Source: CAVZCC01 sp963773765 (lineage in GTDB: Bacteria > Actinomycetota > Acidimicrobiia > Acidimicrobiales > Microtrichaceae). From it: 64,000 bases of DNA. Shown here one piece after another: positions 1-8,193 of the stretch; position 1 is the stretch's first letter, and each line of letters opens with the position of its first letter. The stretch lies in contig CAVZCC010000001.1 in the NCBI GenBank assembly GCA_963773765.1, positions 1 through 64,000 on the forward strand. The letters run 5' to 3'. The position numbers were made by a program, and so were the translations under genes. The notes beneath the pieces were generated by a model. That model ran no database searches and had not been told where the DNA came from. It worked only from the letters and a program-made list of their open reading frames with translations.

Positions 1-60
1 CCGGTCAGGTTCGTGAGAGTCAGGTTGGCACCGGTCAGGTTCGTGAGAGTCAGGTTGGCA
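1..60. repeat. Two exact 30-base direct repeats
   Basis: Positions 1-30 and 31-60 are identical and a third partial copy follows at 61-68. They encode two identical runs of pentapeptides (LTLTNLTGAN) in the minus-strand lipoprotein. This is an in-frame coding repeat and shows recent tandem duplication. Confidence 0.9.
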
Positions 61-1584
61 CCGGTCAGATTCGCCGCGGTCAAGTCGGCTCCGGTCAAGT
101 TGGCTCCGGACAAGTTGGCTCCGGACAAGTTCGCACCGGCGAGGTTGGCACCGGGGCCGACGAGGTAGCCGGCGACCAGCCTCCATTCGTCCGGAAGCGT
201 CGGCAGGGATGCCAACAATTCCTCCAGACACCACTCCGGTAAGGGTGGCACCGGTCAGAGCGGCGCCCGCCAGTATCCCTCCACTAAGACTGGCGCCCGT
301 CAGAACGGCGCCGGTCAGGTCCGTGCCCGTCATGTCCGCGCCACTGAGGTTCGCGTCTGGTCAGGTCGGCACTACCCATACGGGCACCTGTGAGCGTAGT
401 TCCGGTGAGGTTCGCGGTCGGATAGGTTGGCGTCGATGAGTCTCGCGCCCGTCAGATTCTCTCCGGACAGATCGCGACCAGGTAGGGCGGCGTCGGAGAG
501 GTCGGCACCGGGGCCGACGAGGTAGCCGGCGACCAGCTTCCATTGGTCCGGGAAGCGCGGCAGGGCTATTGCGGACCTCTCCAGAACTCACCCCGGTCAG
601 AATTGCTCCGGCGAGATTGGCCAGCCATACGTCGGCGCCGTTCAAGTCGGAGTTCGTGAGGGTGGCGCTGGCCAGGTTGGCACTCCAGAGCGTGGCACCG
701 TGCAGGATGGCACCACTCAGATTGGTCGAGCGCAGGTCTGCGCCGTTCAGGTTGGCGGCTGACAGATTGGCACCGGATAGGTCGGCTAGCGACAGGTAGG
801 TGAATGACAGGTTGGCGCTCATTAGATTGGCACCGGTGAGGTTGGCACCGGGGCCGACGAGGTAGCCGGCGACCAGCTTCCATTGGTCCGGAAGCGCGGG
901 CAGGGCTCCCAACGATTCCTCCGGAAAGTACTCCGGTCAAGGTGGCGCTAGGCAGCGGGAGAACACTCTCATCACCCAGATCGGCGCCGCTCAGGTTGGC
1001 GTTCCGGAGGTTGGCGCCAGATAGGTTGCTCGCCCACGCTGTGGCATTGGCAAGGTTGGCACTGAGCAGTGTGGCATAGGTTAGGTCGGAACCGATGAGG
1101 ACGGCACTGGTCAGGTTGGCCCGACTCATGTTCGCGCCAGTCAGAGTGGCGTAGTGCAGATCGGAGTGGTCGAGGGTCGCTGCGGCCAGGTTGGATGCCG
1201 TCAGGTCGGCTCCCGTCAGGTTGGCTCCCGATAGGACGCCGCCACCAAGGTCGGCGCCTATGAGGTTGAGACCCCTCAGGTCGGCGCCGGTCAGGTTGGC
1301 ACCGGGGCCGACGAGGTAGCCGGCGACCAACTTCCATTGGCTAGGGAGGGCCAACGGCGTGCCAGTGATTAGTCCGGACCTCACGCCGGCCAGGTTGGCA
1401 TCCGTCAGGTTGGCATCCGTCAGGATGGCGAAACTGAGGTTTGCCCCGGTCAGGTTGGCCCCGGTCAGGTTGGACCCAGACAGGTTGGCACGTTCGAGGT
1501 TGGTGCCCATCAGGTTGGCGCCAGCGAGATCGCAGTTCTGAAGATCAGCGCCGGGACCCCATAGGTCGCAGTCCACCGCCGGGA

Positions 1585-1757
1585 TCGTCGTTGTGGTGGT
1601 CGTGGTCGTCGGAGCCGTTGTGGTGGTCGTCGGAACTGTTGTGGTGGTCGTCGGAACTGTTGTGGTCGTCGTGGTCGTCGGAGCCGTTGTGGTGGTCGTC
1701 GGAACTGTTGTGGTGGTCGTGGTCGTCGGAGCCGTTGTGGTGGTCGTCGGAGTCGTA
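1585..1757. repeat. Minisatellite encoding the Thr-rich stalk
   Basis: Irregular tandem units built from GTTGTGGTGGTCGTCGGA (plus-strand sense) repeat seven or so times. On the minus strand they give TTTTTAPTTTTTTT-like sequence in the lipoprotein stalk. Unit number could vary by slippage and change stalk length. Confidence 0.8.
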
Positions 1758-2056
1758 GGAGGCGTGATCGGAGGAGGCGGGACTGGTGGGACAGCACGGG
1801 CGGGAAGCGGGGCGATCGTGACACGTTCATTACGCAGGATGGCCAAATACTCCGTGACGGTCATGATCGGCTCCCAGTTGCCGTTGCGACACCACAGCAC
1901 GTACGTGCCATCCGTGCCGCTCGGGTTGCCGTCAGTGGCCGGGTTGCACGGGGCCCACATCTGCACCCCGGTCTGGCAGCCCGCAAGACCGAGCACCGCC
2001 GTGGCAAGCAGAATGGGCAGTATGCCCCTCCAGCGTGTGGACAAGTGACGCGCCAT

Positions 2057-2534
2057 GGAACCCGCTCCCTTCCCCGAACGATGCCCCACGCCTCATCCAC
2101 GATGAAGAGATCCGAAACCGTTCAACCTCATTCTCAACAAGTCAATCTAATCTGAAGTTGACTGCGCAATAGCTACTGAGGCGTGCTCCGACGAAGTCCA
2201 CCGGCTGCGCCGCTAATGCATGGGCAGTGGTCGATGCCGGCAGTCCCTGTGGTCGCAGGATCCTGTCCTCCAGAACGACATCATGGGCACCCTGGACACC
2301 GGGGAGTGGTTCGTTCGCTACGGGGACGCCGAAACCTACGGACGGCAACTCGCAGTCCTCCTTCGAGACGGCCGAGTAGTTGAGATCCAGAAGTCGAGTT
2401 CGCCGCCGCCATGATTGGAGTGCATGGGCGACGGTGCCTCTGACGTCGCGGCCGATTGCGGCCCGTATCGTCCGCCACGCTCCAGACGGCACCATCCTCG
2501 AAATCGTCGGTACGCTCGACTTCAACGCCGGTTG
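2057..2534. other. Gene-poor stretch between lipoprotein and nuclease-fusion gene
   Basis: About 480 bases without a gene I can support. A short open frame at 2283-2414 (43 codons from ATG) has plausible amino-acid content but no recognisable motif, and a similar tail (about 2446-2544) reads in another frame. This looks like decayed coding sequence or the divergent control region of the flanking genes. Confidence 0.4.
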
Positions 2535-4028
2535 ATGTCGAGAGGCCTTCTGACGGTTGACGTCCATGACATCAGCGAGAGGAGGGCGCAGGTGAGCCGG
2601 TTCGCTGACCGGATACGGGCGAACGGGTGCCGCCCCGTGAACGCAGGAGACCTGGACCGTCGCCGACCCGAGCTGCCCGTCGTTCAGGAACTGTTCGGCG
2701 GCGGCGATCTCGAACTGGGCCGGCGGCGCGCCACAGTGGCAGTCCAGGAGGCGTCGAAGCACTCGGCATCCGAAGTGTTCGACGGCCGCAGACTCGACGA
2801 CGACGTGATCGTGGTCGTCGCTGACGGTGCCGCCGCATACCTCGCCACGTTCACCGACGTCGTCCTGTCAGACCTCGTCGCAACGGTCGCTCCACCGTTC
2901 AATCGGTTCTTCGTCGAGTTCGCCCTACAGGGGGACCGGATGGGGATGCGTTCCGCCGGCGTCCTCTTCGAGACGCTTCGCAACCCACGCGACGAAGAGC
3001 CCGGCGGCGACGTCGGGTGGATTGTGCACGCAGAACTTCTCGGCGAGTGGCGCAAAGGCGAGTGCGTTGGGCCGTTGTGCAAATGGATGATCACCCTCGG
3101 GCCCGACGGCACCATCGGCCAAGAAGATGGCACCGATGTGATGGCGGAAATCCCCCACATCGAATGGATGACCGACGAGGAACGGGACGAGTGGAACCTC
3201 CGGCTGAACATGTATCTGTTTGCCGCCCTGTTCGCCGTGTCGCTCATGCACTGCAAGAACGTCGACGTCGAGGAGGTCGAACCGCCCGAGAGGCTGTCGA
3301 AACGGAACCAACAGCGGCACGGGACGCCGCTCGTGTCCTACCGCGTGCTCGAGGTCGGTGCGATGACACGCACCCTGGACCGGGACGGGCGCAGCTCCGA
3401 AGTCGGGCTCGGTGGGGCACTGCATATCTGTCGAGGGCATTTCAAGACGTTCACCGAGGACGCACCACTGTTCGGGAGCCGCACCGGGACGTACTGGTGG
3501 GCGGACCACGTCCGAGGTGACGCCGCCCTCGGCCAGGTCGACAAGTCGTACAAGGTGCAGGTCGTAGACGGCCAGGTCGGCCGCGCCTACGAACGAGCGC
3601 ACGAACACGTCGAACTCGACGCCGCTGCCGAACACCGCGGTGTGGACCCGGACGCCGGCGGTCGAGGTCTTCGAGCTCACGCCCACATCCAGAACACGCT
3701 CGCCGACGTTGTCACCGATGCCGGATGGGAACCACGGCGACCGAAACCGGACGAACCGCAGTACGACCTCGCCTGGGATGACGGGGTGACGGTCACCGTC
3801 GTCGAGGTGAAGTCCCTCACCCCAGCGAACGAGGAACGCCAGCTGCGGCTCGCTCTCGGCCAGGTGCAGCGTTACGTCCAACAGCTCGACGCGGTCGACC
3901 GGAACGTTCGTGGCGCGATCGCCGTCGAGACAGCCCCAACAGATTCCACCTGGGTGGAGCTGTGTGCCGAGAAGGGGATCGTCCTCACCTGGCCCGAAGG
4001 GTTCACCGCAACCGTCACGCCAAGGTAG
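2535..4028 (+). CDS. CRGHFK-family protein fused to a PD-(D/E)XK nuclease-like domain
   Basis: About 497 residues from ATG 2535; the true start is uncertain because the first 65 residues look atypical. Residues about 85-350 resemble a phage- and island-associated family I recognise by LMHCKNV, then HICRGHFKTF, LFG, and GTYWWADHVRG. The C-terminal 120 residues have the layout of a PD-(D/E)XK nuclease: Asp in YDLAW, the EVK of VVEVKS about 13 residues later, and a QVQRY (QxxxY) helix. That part is an inferred nuclease and its target is unknown. The family I recall usually lacks this nuclease tail, so the fusion is notable. It sits in an island-like stretch with small unknown genes downstream. 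A defence or mobile-element role is a hypothesis. Confidence 0.6.
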   Translation: MSRGLLTVDVHDISERRAQVSRFADRIRANGCRPVNAGDLDRRRPELPVVQELFGGGDLELGRRRATVAVQEASKHSASEVFDGRRLDDDVIVVVADGAAAYLATFTDVVLSDLVATVAPPFNRFFVEFALQGDRMGMRSAGVLFETLRNPRDEEPGGDVGWIVHAELLGEWRKGECVGPLCKWMITLGPDGTIGQEDGTDVMAEIPHIEWMTDEERDEWNLRLNMYLFAALFAVSLMHCKNVDVEEVEPPERLSKRNQQRHGTPLVSYRVLEVGAMTRTLDRDGRSSEVGLGGALHICRGHFKTFTEDAPLFGSRTGTYWWADHVRGDAALGQVDKSYKVQVVDGQVGRAYERAHEHVELDAAAEHRGVDPDAGGRGLRAHAHIQNTLADVVTDAGWEPRRPKPDEPQYDLAWDDGVTVTVVEVKSLTPANEERQLRLALGQVQRYVQQLDAVDRNVRGAIAVETAPTDSTWVELCAEKGIVLTWPEGFTATVTPR

Positions 4029-4139
4029 GGGGCTGTAGCAGGGCGTGCGACTTGGTGGTGTCGTCGACGAGCAGGTTGCGAGCCCCCCGGGGTCGCTGCG
4101 GCCGTCGTCGGGACGTGGCTTCGCTTGGAACGGGATGGC

Positions 4140-4152
4140 TACGTTTGCGGCC
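4140..4152 (+). promoter_or_regulatory. Leaderless promoter, -10 TACGTT
   Basis: TACGTT at 4140-4145 is followed by 7 bases and then ATG 4153. This spacing recurs at a dozen starts in the window and decides the start of the gene at 4153. Confidence 0.5.
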
Positions 4153-4581
4153 ATGGGAGAGAAGTACGGGCGTGACGAAACTCTGTGGGCCGACTACATC
4201 CGGTTCGGGCACCTGTACTTGGTTCAGAAGGCCAAGCTCGGGTTGCCCACCGACTACACCGCATTGAACGGGTATCTCCGGGAACGGACCGACAGCTCCG
4301 GGTTCGATTTCTCACAGCAGAGTGATCGGACAGCGATGGGGGAGCTGCTGGGCGACATCGTCCGAGAGGACCTCCCCACCTCCGGCTACATGATCACGTC
4401 GATTGTCATGTACCTCGATGAGAACCGCCCTGGCGAGGGCTTCTACCGTCTCGCCGAAAGCCTCGGTCGCCTTCCGCTCGGCGCTTCAGCGGAGACGAAG
4501 GAGCAGTTCTGGGTGGATGAGATGAAGGGCATCTACGCAAAGTACGGGCGCTCGACCCGCCGCACCCGAGCAGAAGAGTGA
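4153..4581 (+). CDS. Uncharacterised 142-residue protein
   Basis: The start at ATG 4153 (MGEKYGRDETLW) is chosen because a TACGTT box lies seven bases upstream. The protein is acidic, soluble and helical, with no signal peptide or membrane segment. A central stretch (GYMITSIVMYLDEN, then GEGFYRLAESLG) and a C-terminal EQFWVDEMKGIYAKYG segment look conserved in style. I recall similar small unknown proteins next to mobile-element genes, without an assigned function. It lies 124 bases after the nuclease-fusion gene but appears to have its own promoter. No function is proposed. Confidence 0.65.
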   Translation: MGEKYGRDETLWADYIRFGHLYLVQKAKLGLPTDYTALNGYLRERTDSSGFDFSQQSDRTAMGELLGDIVREDLPTSGYMITSIVMYLDENRPGEGFYRLAESLGRLPLGASAETKEQFWVDEMKGIYAKYGRSTRRTRAEE

Positions 4582-4785
4582 GCCTCGGCCAGTCCGGAAA
4601 GTAGAACGTCTGGAGCTCGCTGCCACCGACCTGGAGCTCGAAGGATCAGAGCGACCAGCATCCCCAAGCCATCAGGCCAGGACAACCGTCAACGCAAGGT
4701 CGGGGTCCGCGTCACGCACCTGACCCTGGCACAGCGAAGCACCGCCTCGGCGGGGGAACACTCCGTCGGCTACGCCTGCGGGCAT

Positions 4786-4798
4786 TAGCGTCCACCTC
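4786..4798 (+). promoter_or_regulatory. Leaderless promoter, -10 TAGCGT
   Basis: TAGCGT at 4786-4791, then 7 bases, then GTG 4799. The same layout occurs at 49001. Confidence 0.5.
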
Positions 4799-5242
4799 GT
4801 GGACGAGCTGACACCCCAGCCCCTGCTCGAGGATTGGGCGCGTTACGCCGCAAGCCCCAATGACGAGGACGCGGAGTACTTCAAGCGCGAACTCGGCCGG
4901 GCCATCGCAGCGCACCTCAACGCGGACGGAGAGCGAGTGGGGGACCGAGACGTGGCGTGGCGTATGCGGGTCGCCGCTGGCCTTCTGCCCACCCTCATCG
5001 ATCGGCTTCAGTATGAGGAGTCGTCCGCGCACCTGCGGGGCGAGGACGCCCGCGCAGCCTTGGCCTCACGGCAGCGGGTCGAAGCGAAGCGAACCGCGTG
5101 GGAGGCTCACTATCGAGGGATTATCGAACTGCTCGTGCGGGCCATCGAGGAGCACCAGTCCGCAACCCGCCTGTTGCCACGCCAGCAGGATCGGGACCTG
5201 TGGCGTGTCCTCGATCGGCAGATCCAACTCCCCGAGGCATAG
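4799..5242 (+). CDS. Uncharacterised 147-residue helical protein
   Basis: The protein starts at GTG 4799 directly after a TAGCGT-N7 leaderless promoter. It is charged and largely alpha-helical, with a likely coiled-coil stretch in the middle (RGEDARAALASRQRVEAKRT). No cysteine motif, membrane segment or catalytic signature is visible. The next gene begins 5 bases after its stop, so the two are probably co-transcribed. Function unknown. Confidence 0.55.
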   Translation: MDELTPQPLLEDWARYAASPNDEDAEYFKRELGRAIAAHLNADGERVGDRDVAWRMRVAAGLLPTLIDRLQYEESSAHLRGEDARAALASRQRVEAKRTAWEAHYRGIIELLVRAIEEHQSATRLLPRQQDRDLWRVLDRQIQLPEA

Positions 5243-5247
5243 CTCTG

Positions 5248-5610
5248 TTGTCGCTACGACCGACCGAGGCGCAGCTTGGCAGCGGAGACCGGAACGAGCG
5301 CCAGGCAGCTCTCGCAGCGCAGAGCAGAGCCGATGCGGCAGCCCGCAGGCAGGAGAAGGCGTGCCAGCTTCGAGCCGCCGAGTCGGCGGAGCGGCGTCAG
5401 GCGACGGAGGCTCTGGCTGCCGGCAAGTGCCCGAAGTGCGGTCTGCCGCTGGCAGCGTTCGCAGTGCAGAGCCGCAAGGTTGGCAACACGGCAAAGCGGG
5501 CCGTCGTCGGCGGGGTTGTGCTGGGCCCCGCCGGGGCACTGATCGGCGGAGCCACGGGAAAGAAGCGGACAGTGTCGTGCGTCAACTGCGGATACGAGAT
5601 CTCCAAGTAG
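5248..5610 (+). CDS. Small zinc-ribbon protein with glycine-zipper segment
   Basis: About 120 residues if started at TTG 5248, 5 bases after the previous stop; the start is uncertain. An Ala/Arg/Glu-rich helical N-terminus precedes a zinc ribbon made from CPKC and CVNC, split by a hydrophobic glycine-rich insert (VVGGVVLGPAGALIGGATG). That insert resembles glycine-zipper or DUF-type membrane insertion segments, so the protein may be membrane-associated with a metal site. No specific function is known to me. Confidence 0.55.
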   Translation: MSLRPTEAQLGSGDRNERQAALAAQSRADAAARRQEKACQLRAAESAERRQATEALAAGKCPKCGLPLAAFAVQSRKVGNTAKRAVVGGVVLGPAGALIGGATGKKRTVSCVNCGYEISK

Positions 5611-6074
5611 ACGCCGCACGGAGACGCCCGCTGACTCCGCTGATCCGACCGAGATCGCTTCGGCGCCTATGCGGAGCTGGAACTCAACCCTGCCCGCACC
5701 CGGCAGAGACGTGCCGCGCACTACTCGGTCGCCCGGTTCAATAGGTCCGGGGTATGAGTGCCCTAGGTGGGCGGGGTGTGGTGTCGATCGTAATGGTGGG
5801 GGGGTAGGTCGAACGGGCCCAGCGCGCCGCCCGGGGGCGACTTCATGACTGCTACCGGTCTGCTACCGGACGGGCCGAAACGGGACGGTATTGGCCGACA
5901 CCGGCTGCTGGACAAGTTGGCCGAGAACCCTGGAATGGAAGGGGATTCTGGACAGGTCGGACTTGGGCAACACGGACACGGTCTGAGTTCAAGTCCCCCC
6001 TCCGACACGACTCAACTCCGAGTCCTTGAGACCGGCCTGTCGTCGCGCTGCCGAGGCTTCGTGGCACCGCCGGT
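5611..6074. other. Non-coding stretch at probable island boundary
   Basis: About 460 bases without a convincing gene on either strand. It contains a G-rich run (about 5795-5810) and, at 5985-6008, a tRNA 3'-end-like fragment. Its composition differs from the flanking genes, so it may be an old integration junction. Confidence 0.45.
5985..6008 (+). other. tRNA 3'-end-like fragment, possible attachment-site remnant
   Basis: GAGTTCAAGTCCCCCC followed by TCCGACAC resembles a T-arm plus acceptor strand. The 5' T-stem does not pair well and no matching 5' acceptor strand (TCGGAGG) lies within 90 bases, so this is not a functional tRNA. Such fragments are left by tRNA-targeting integrases, but no integrase is in view. 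Confidence 0.25.
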
Positions 6075-6503
6075 TCAGAAGATCTCGTCGCCGGGCAACG
6101 CCGCGGCTTGGCGGATCCAGTCCCGGAGCTGGTTGTCGTCGACGTGGTCGTCCCGTGCGATGTGCAGGGAGCGGACACGTTCGTCCTTGGAGGTCACTGG
6201 GGGTGGGGGCTCCAACTGGGCCCCGTTGAGCCAGGTGACCTTCACGTACGAGGTGAAGCAGTGGTAGGTGAGGAACCAGCCGTTGTCCTCGATCCCGTAG
6301 AACGGCGAGTTCCAGCGGACCGCCCTGCGGACGCCTGGCACGACCTGGTTCACGAGCTCGTCGAGGTGGCGGCCGATGTCGCCCTTCCACTCCGGCATCG
6401 CTGCGATGTAGTCGTTGACCGGTCCGTCGCCATCCCCCTTGGGGATCTGCGGGTTGCCGCCCGAGAGCAGCTTCACCTCGCCGGGATGGTCGCGGTCGGT
6501 CAT
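6075..6503 (-). CDS. DUF1801 domain protein
   Basis: 142 residues from ATG 6503, overlapping the sulfatase stop by four bases (ATGA), so it is translationally coupled. The core (RRAVRWNSPFYGI, then WFLTYHCFTSYVKVTWLNG) matches the DUF1801 / YdhG-like fold known from frataxin-like small proteins, whose function is unsettled. Near-C-terminal LRDWIRQAAALPG is also typical. It is the second gene of the minus-strand pair with the sulfatase. Its role is unknown. Confidence 0.8.
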   Translation of the reverse strand: MTDRDHPGEVKLLSGGNPQIPKGDGDGPVNDYIAAMPEWKGDIGRHLDELVNQVVPGVRRAVRWNSPFYGIEDNGWFLTYHCFTSYVKVTWLNGAQLEPPPPVTSKDERVRSLHIARDDHVDDNQLRDWIRQAAALPGDEIF

Positions 6504-8132
6504 GGCCGTCCTCGGGGGAGGAGCCGCTTCTCGTCGCGTTGGGCGTCGAGGATCGTCCGCATGTCGCGGACCACGTCCGTGGCGTCGACGCTGAGGTTGT
6601 GTCGTTCCTCGGGGTCCACGGTCAGGTTGTGCAGCTCCCACGCCGGCTCGGCAGCCGGGCGACCGTCGACCGGTGGGGAGATGCCGTGCTCGGCGTTCCA
6701 GTCATCGAGGCGCTCGTAGTAGTGGTTGAGCTTCCAGAGCTCGGGGGCGCCGTCGACCCCGGTCGGCAGGGTGGCGATGATCGACTCGATGAAGGCGGGC
6801 GGCCGGAGGGCGTCGAACGGGTCACCTGTCAGCACGTTGTGCTGCGTGAGCCCCCGGGTCACGTCGTCCTCGGTCATGAAGTAGATCGGATCGCCCAGGT
6901 CTGCCGGGGCGTCCGTGCCGGCGAGCAGTCCACTGAGGTCGCGGCCCGGGAGCGGGCGCGCCTGGGTGTGGCTCTGGGCGACACCTGCGGCGGCCCGCTC
7001 GACATCGATCCCGGCGAGGCCCATCAGGGTCGGGATGAGGTCGACGTGGCTCGTCGGCATGGTGATCCCACCGGCGGACGGTGCCACGCCGGGGCCGGAG
7101 ACGATCATGGGGACCCGGAGGGCCTCGTCGTAGGCGTTGGCCCATTTCTGTTGCATGCCGCCGTGGGCGCCGAGGAGGTCCCCGTGGTCCGACGTGAAGA
7201 CCACGATGGTGTCGTCGGCCATGCCCGACGCGTCCAGGGCGTCCAGGATGCGCCCGATCGCCCGGTCGACGAGCTTGTGCAGGTAGTAGTACAGCCGTCG
7301 GTAGGCGACGTCGGGCGGTTGCTCGGCAACCATCTTGGGCCACAGCATCTTGAACTGCTCCTGGCACGCCGGGCGCCCTGCGAACGAGTCGCCCTGCGAC
7401 GGTGCCTCGGGGATGTCGGGCACGGTGTCGTCGGACGGATCGAAGCCCAACAGGAGCTCGTAGAAACCGCCGGCGAAGGCGATGTCGTGCGGGTTCACGA
7501 ACGAGGCGACGGCGAGCCACGGCCCGTCGCTGGATGCGCGGGCCAGATCGCCGAAGAGGTCGACGACCTGTTCGGCGAAGACGCCGTCCCGGACGGTGCC
7601 GCTGTTGTCCTTGGCCACTCCGTGGGGTTCGCGCCCGATCCAGCCGGAGAACCCGAACGGGTCGAGCCGGTCCGCCGCCCGGTAGGCCTCGACCGCTTCG
7701 GCGATCACCCGACCGTCGTCGTCGGAGGCGGCCAGGCCCTCGTCGCTCCCGGGGACCTCGAGGTTGGCATGGCTGATGTGCCACTTGCCGCGGTAGTGGG
7801 TCTGGTAGCCGCCGGCGCGGAACCAGTCGCCGAGCGTCGGCACGGCACCGGGGTCCAGCCAGCGCATGCCGGGGTCGGCGCTTCCCTTGGCCACGCCGTC
7901 GGTCTGTGAGACGCCGTGCAGCGACGGGTACTGCCCGGTGAACAGGGTGGCCCGGCTGGGCACGCAGGCCGTGGAACCCGACGTAGTGCCGGTGGAGCTC
8001 GATCCCGCCGTCGCGGATGCGGTCCCGGGCCGGCATCTGTTCCCGCCGGAACCTGGTGACCTCTGCCGTCTCGTAGGGAGTCGGGTAGCGCTCCTCGTCA
8101 GTCATGATGATCAGGACGTTCGGCTTGGCCAT
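6500..8132 (-). CDS. Type I sulfatase (alkaline-phosphatase superfamily), one frameshift
   Basis: The start at ATG 8132 is set by a TACATT box six bases upstream. The N-terminus carries the metal-binding MTDEERYP strand. After correcting one extra base near 7965 the active-site C-x-P-S-R motif (ACVPSRATLFTG) appears, whose Cys would be converted to formylglycine. Further family motifs are GKWHIS, a metal-site TSDHGDLLGAHG, and HVDLIPT. About 543 residues when corrected, normal for the family. It should hydrolyse sulfate esters, or possibly phosphonate or choline-sulfate-type substrates. It is divergent from a SulP permease, which suggests release of sulfate coupled to transport. No signal peptide is seen, so it is probably cytoplasmic. 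Confidence 0.88.
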
Positions 8133-8193
8133 GACCGGAATGTACTCCGGTGCCCTCCGGTGTAGACGGTCGGTCAACGAATAGGCTGCCGCA
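8133..8193. promoter_or_regulatory. Divergent leaderless promoters of sulfatase and SulP
   Basis: On the minus strand TACATT (8139-8144) lies six bases before ATG 8132; on the plus strand TAGGCT (8182-8187) lies six bases before GTG 8194. Both promoters fit in 61 bases, so one regulator could control both genes. Confidence 0.6.

Larger units (their letters stand above)
1..2056 (-). pseudogene. Pentapeptide-repeat lipoprotein with Thr-rich stalk, frameshifted and incomplete at left edge
   Basis: The protein starts at ATG 2056 (AAGGGA ribosome site just upstream) with a signal peptide and lipobox LAGC (Cys about residue 27), so it should be a surface lipoprotein. A short globular stretch is followed by a Pro/Thr stalk (about residues 100-165) encoded by a GTGGT-rich minisatellite at about 1590-1755. 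Then come A(N/D)L-type pentapeptide repeats, which form right-handed quadrilateral beta-helices. The repeat region is divided by a recurring spacer ending LPxxWKLVAGYLVGPGA (near 1330, 880, 540 and 180). The first spacer is in frame; in the next three copies one extra base lies in the same few codons before the Trp, at about 905, 575 and 197. Two more one-base insertions lie near 445 and 358. With these corrected, the repeats read continuously off the window at position 1. The uncorrected frame ends at 566. Function unknown; possibly adhesion or a surface scaffold. Confidence 0.75.

Noticed and set aside
1..68. Possible CRISPR or short tandem repeat array
   Set aside because: The repeats are adjacent with no spacers and are in frame with the pentapeptide gene.
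1593..2048. Plus-strand Val-rich open frame
   Set aside because: Low-complexity complement of the Thr-rich stalk; no signal or domain.
2142..2762. Minus-strand open frame of about 200 codons
   Set aside because: Arg/Pro-rich, with no motif, and overlaps the better-supported plus-strand gene.
2925..4154. Long minus-strand open frame opposite the nuclease fusion
   Set aside because: Mirror of the GC-rich codon pattern; the plus strand has conserved motifs.
5920..6010. Functional tRNA gene
   Set aside because: Only the 3' end resembles a tRNA; no pairing acceptor strand or anticodon arm.
5845..6267. Plus-strand open frame across the boundary stretch
   Set aside because: No motif and it overlaps the DUF1801 gene on the opposite strand.
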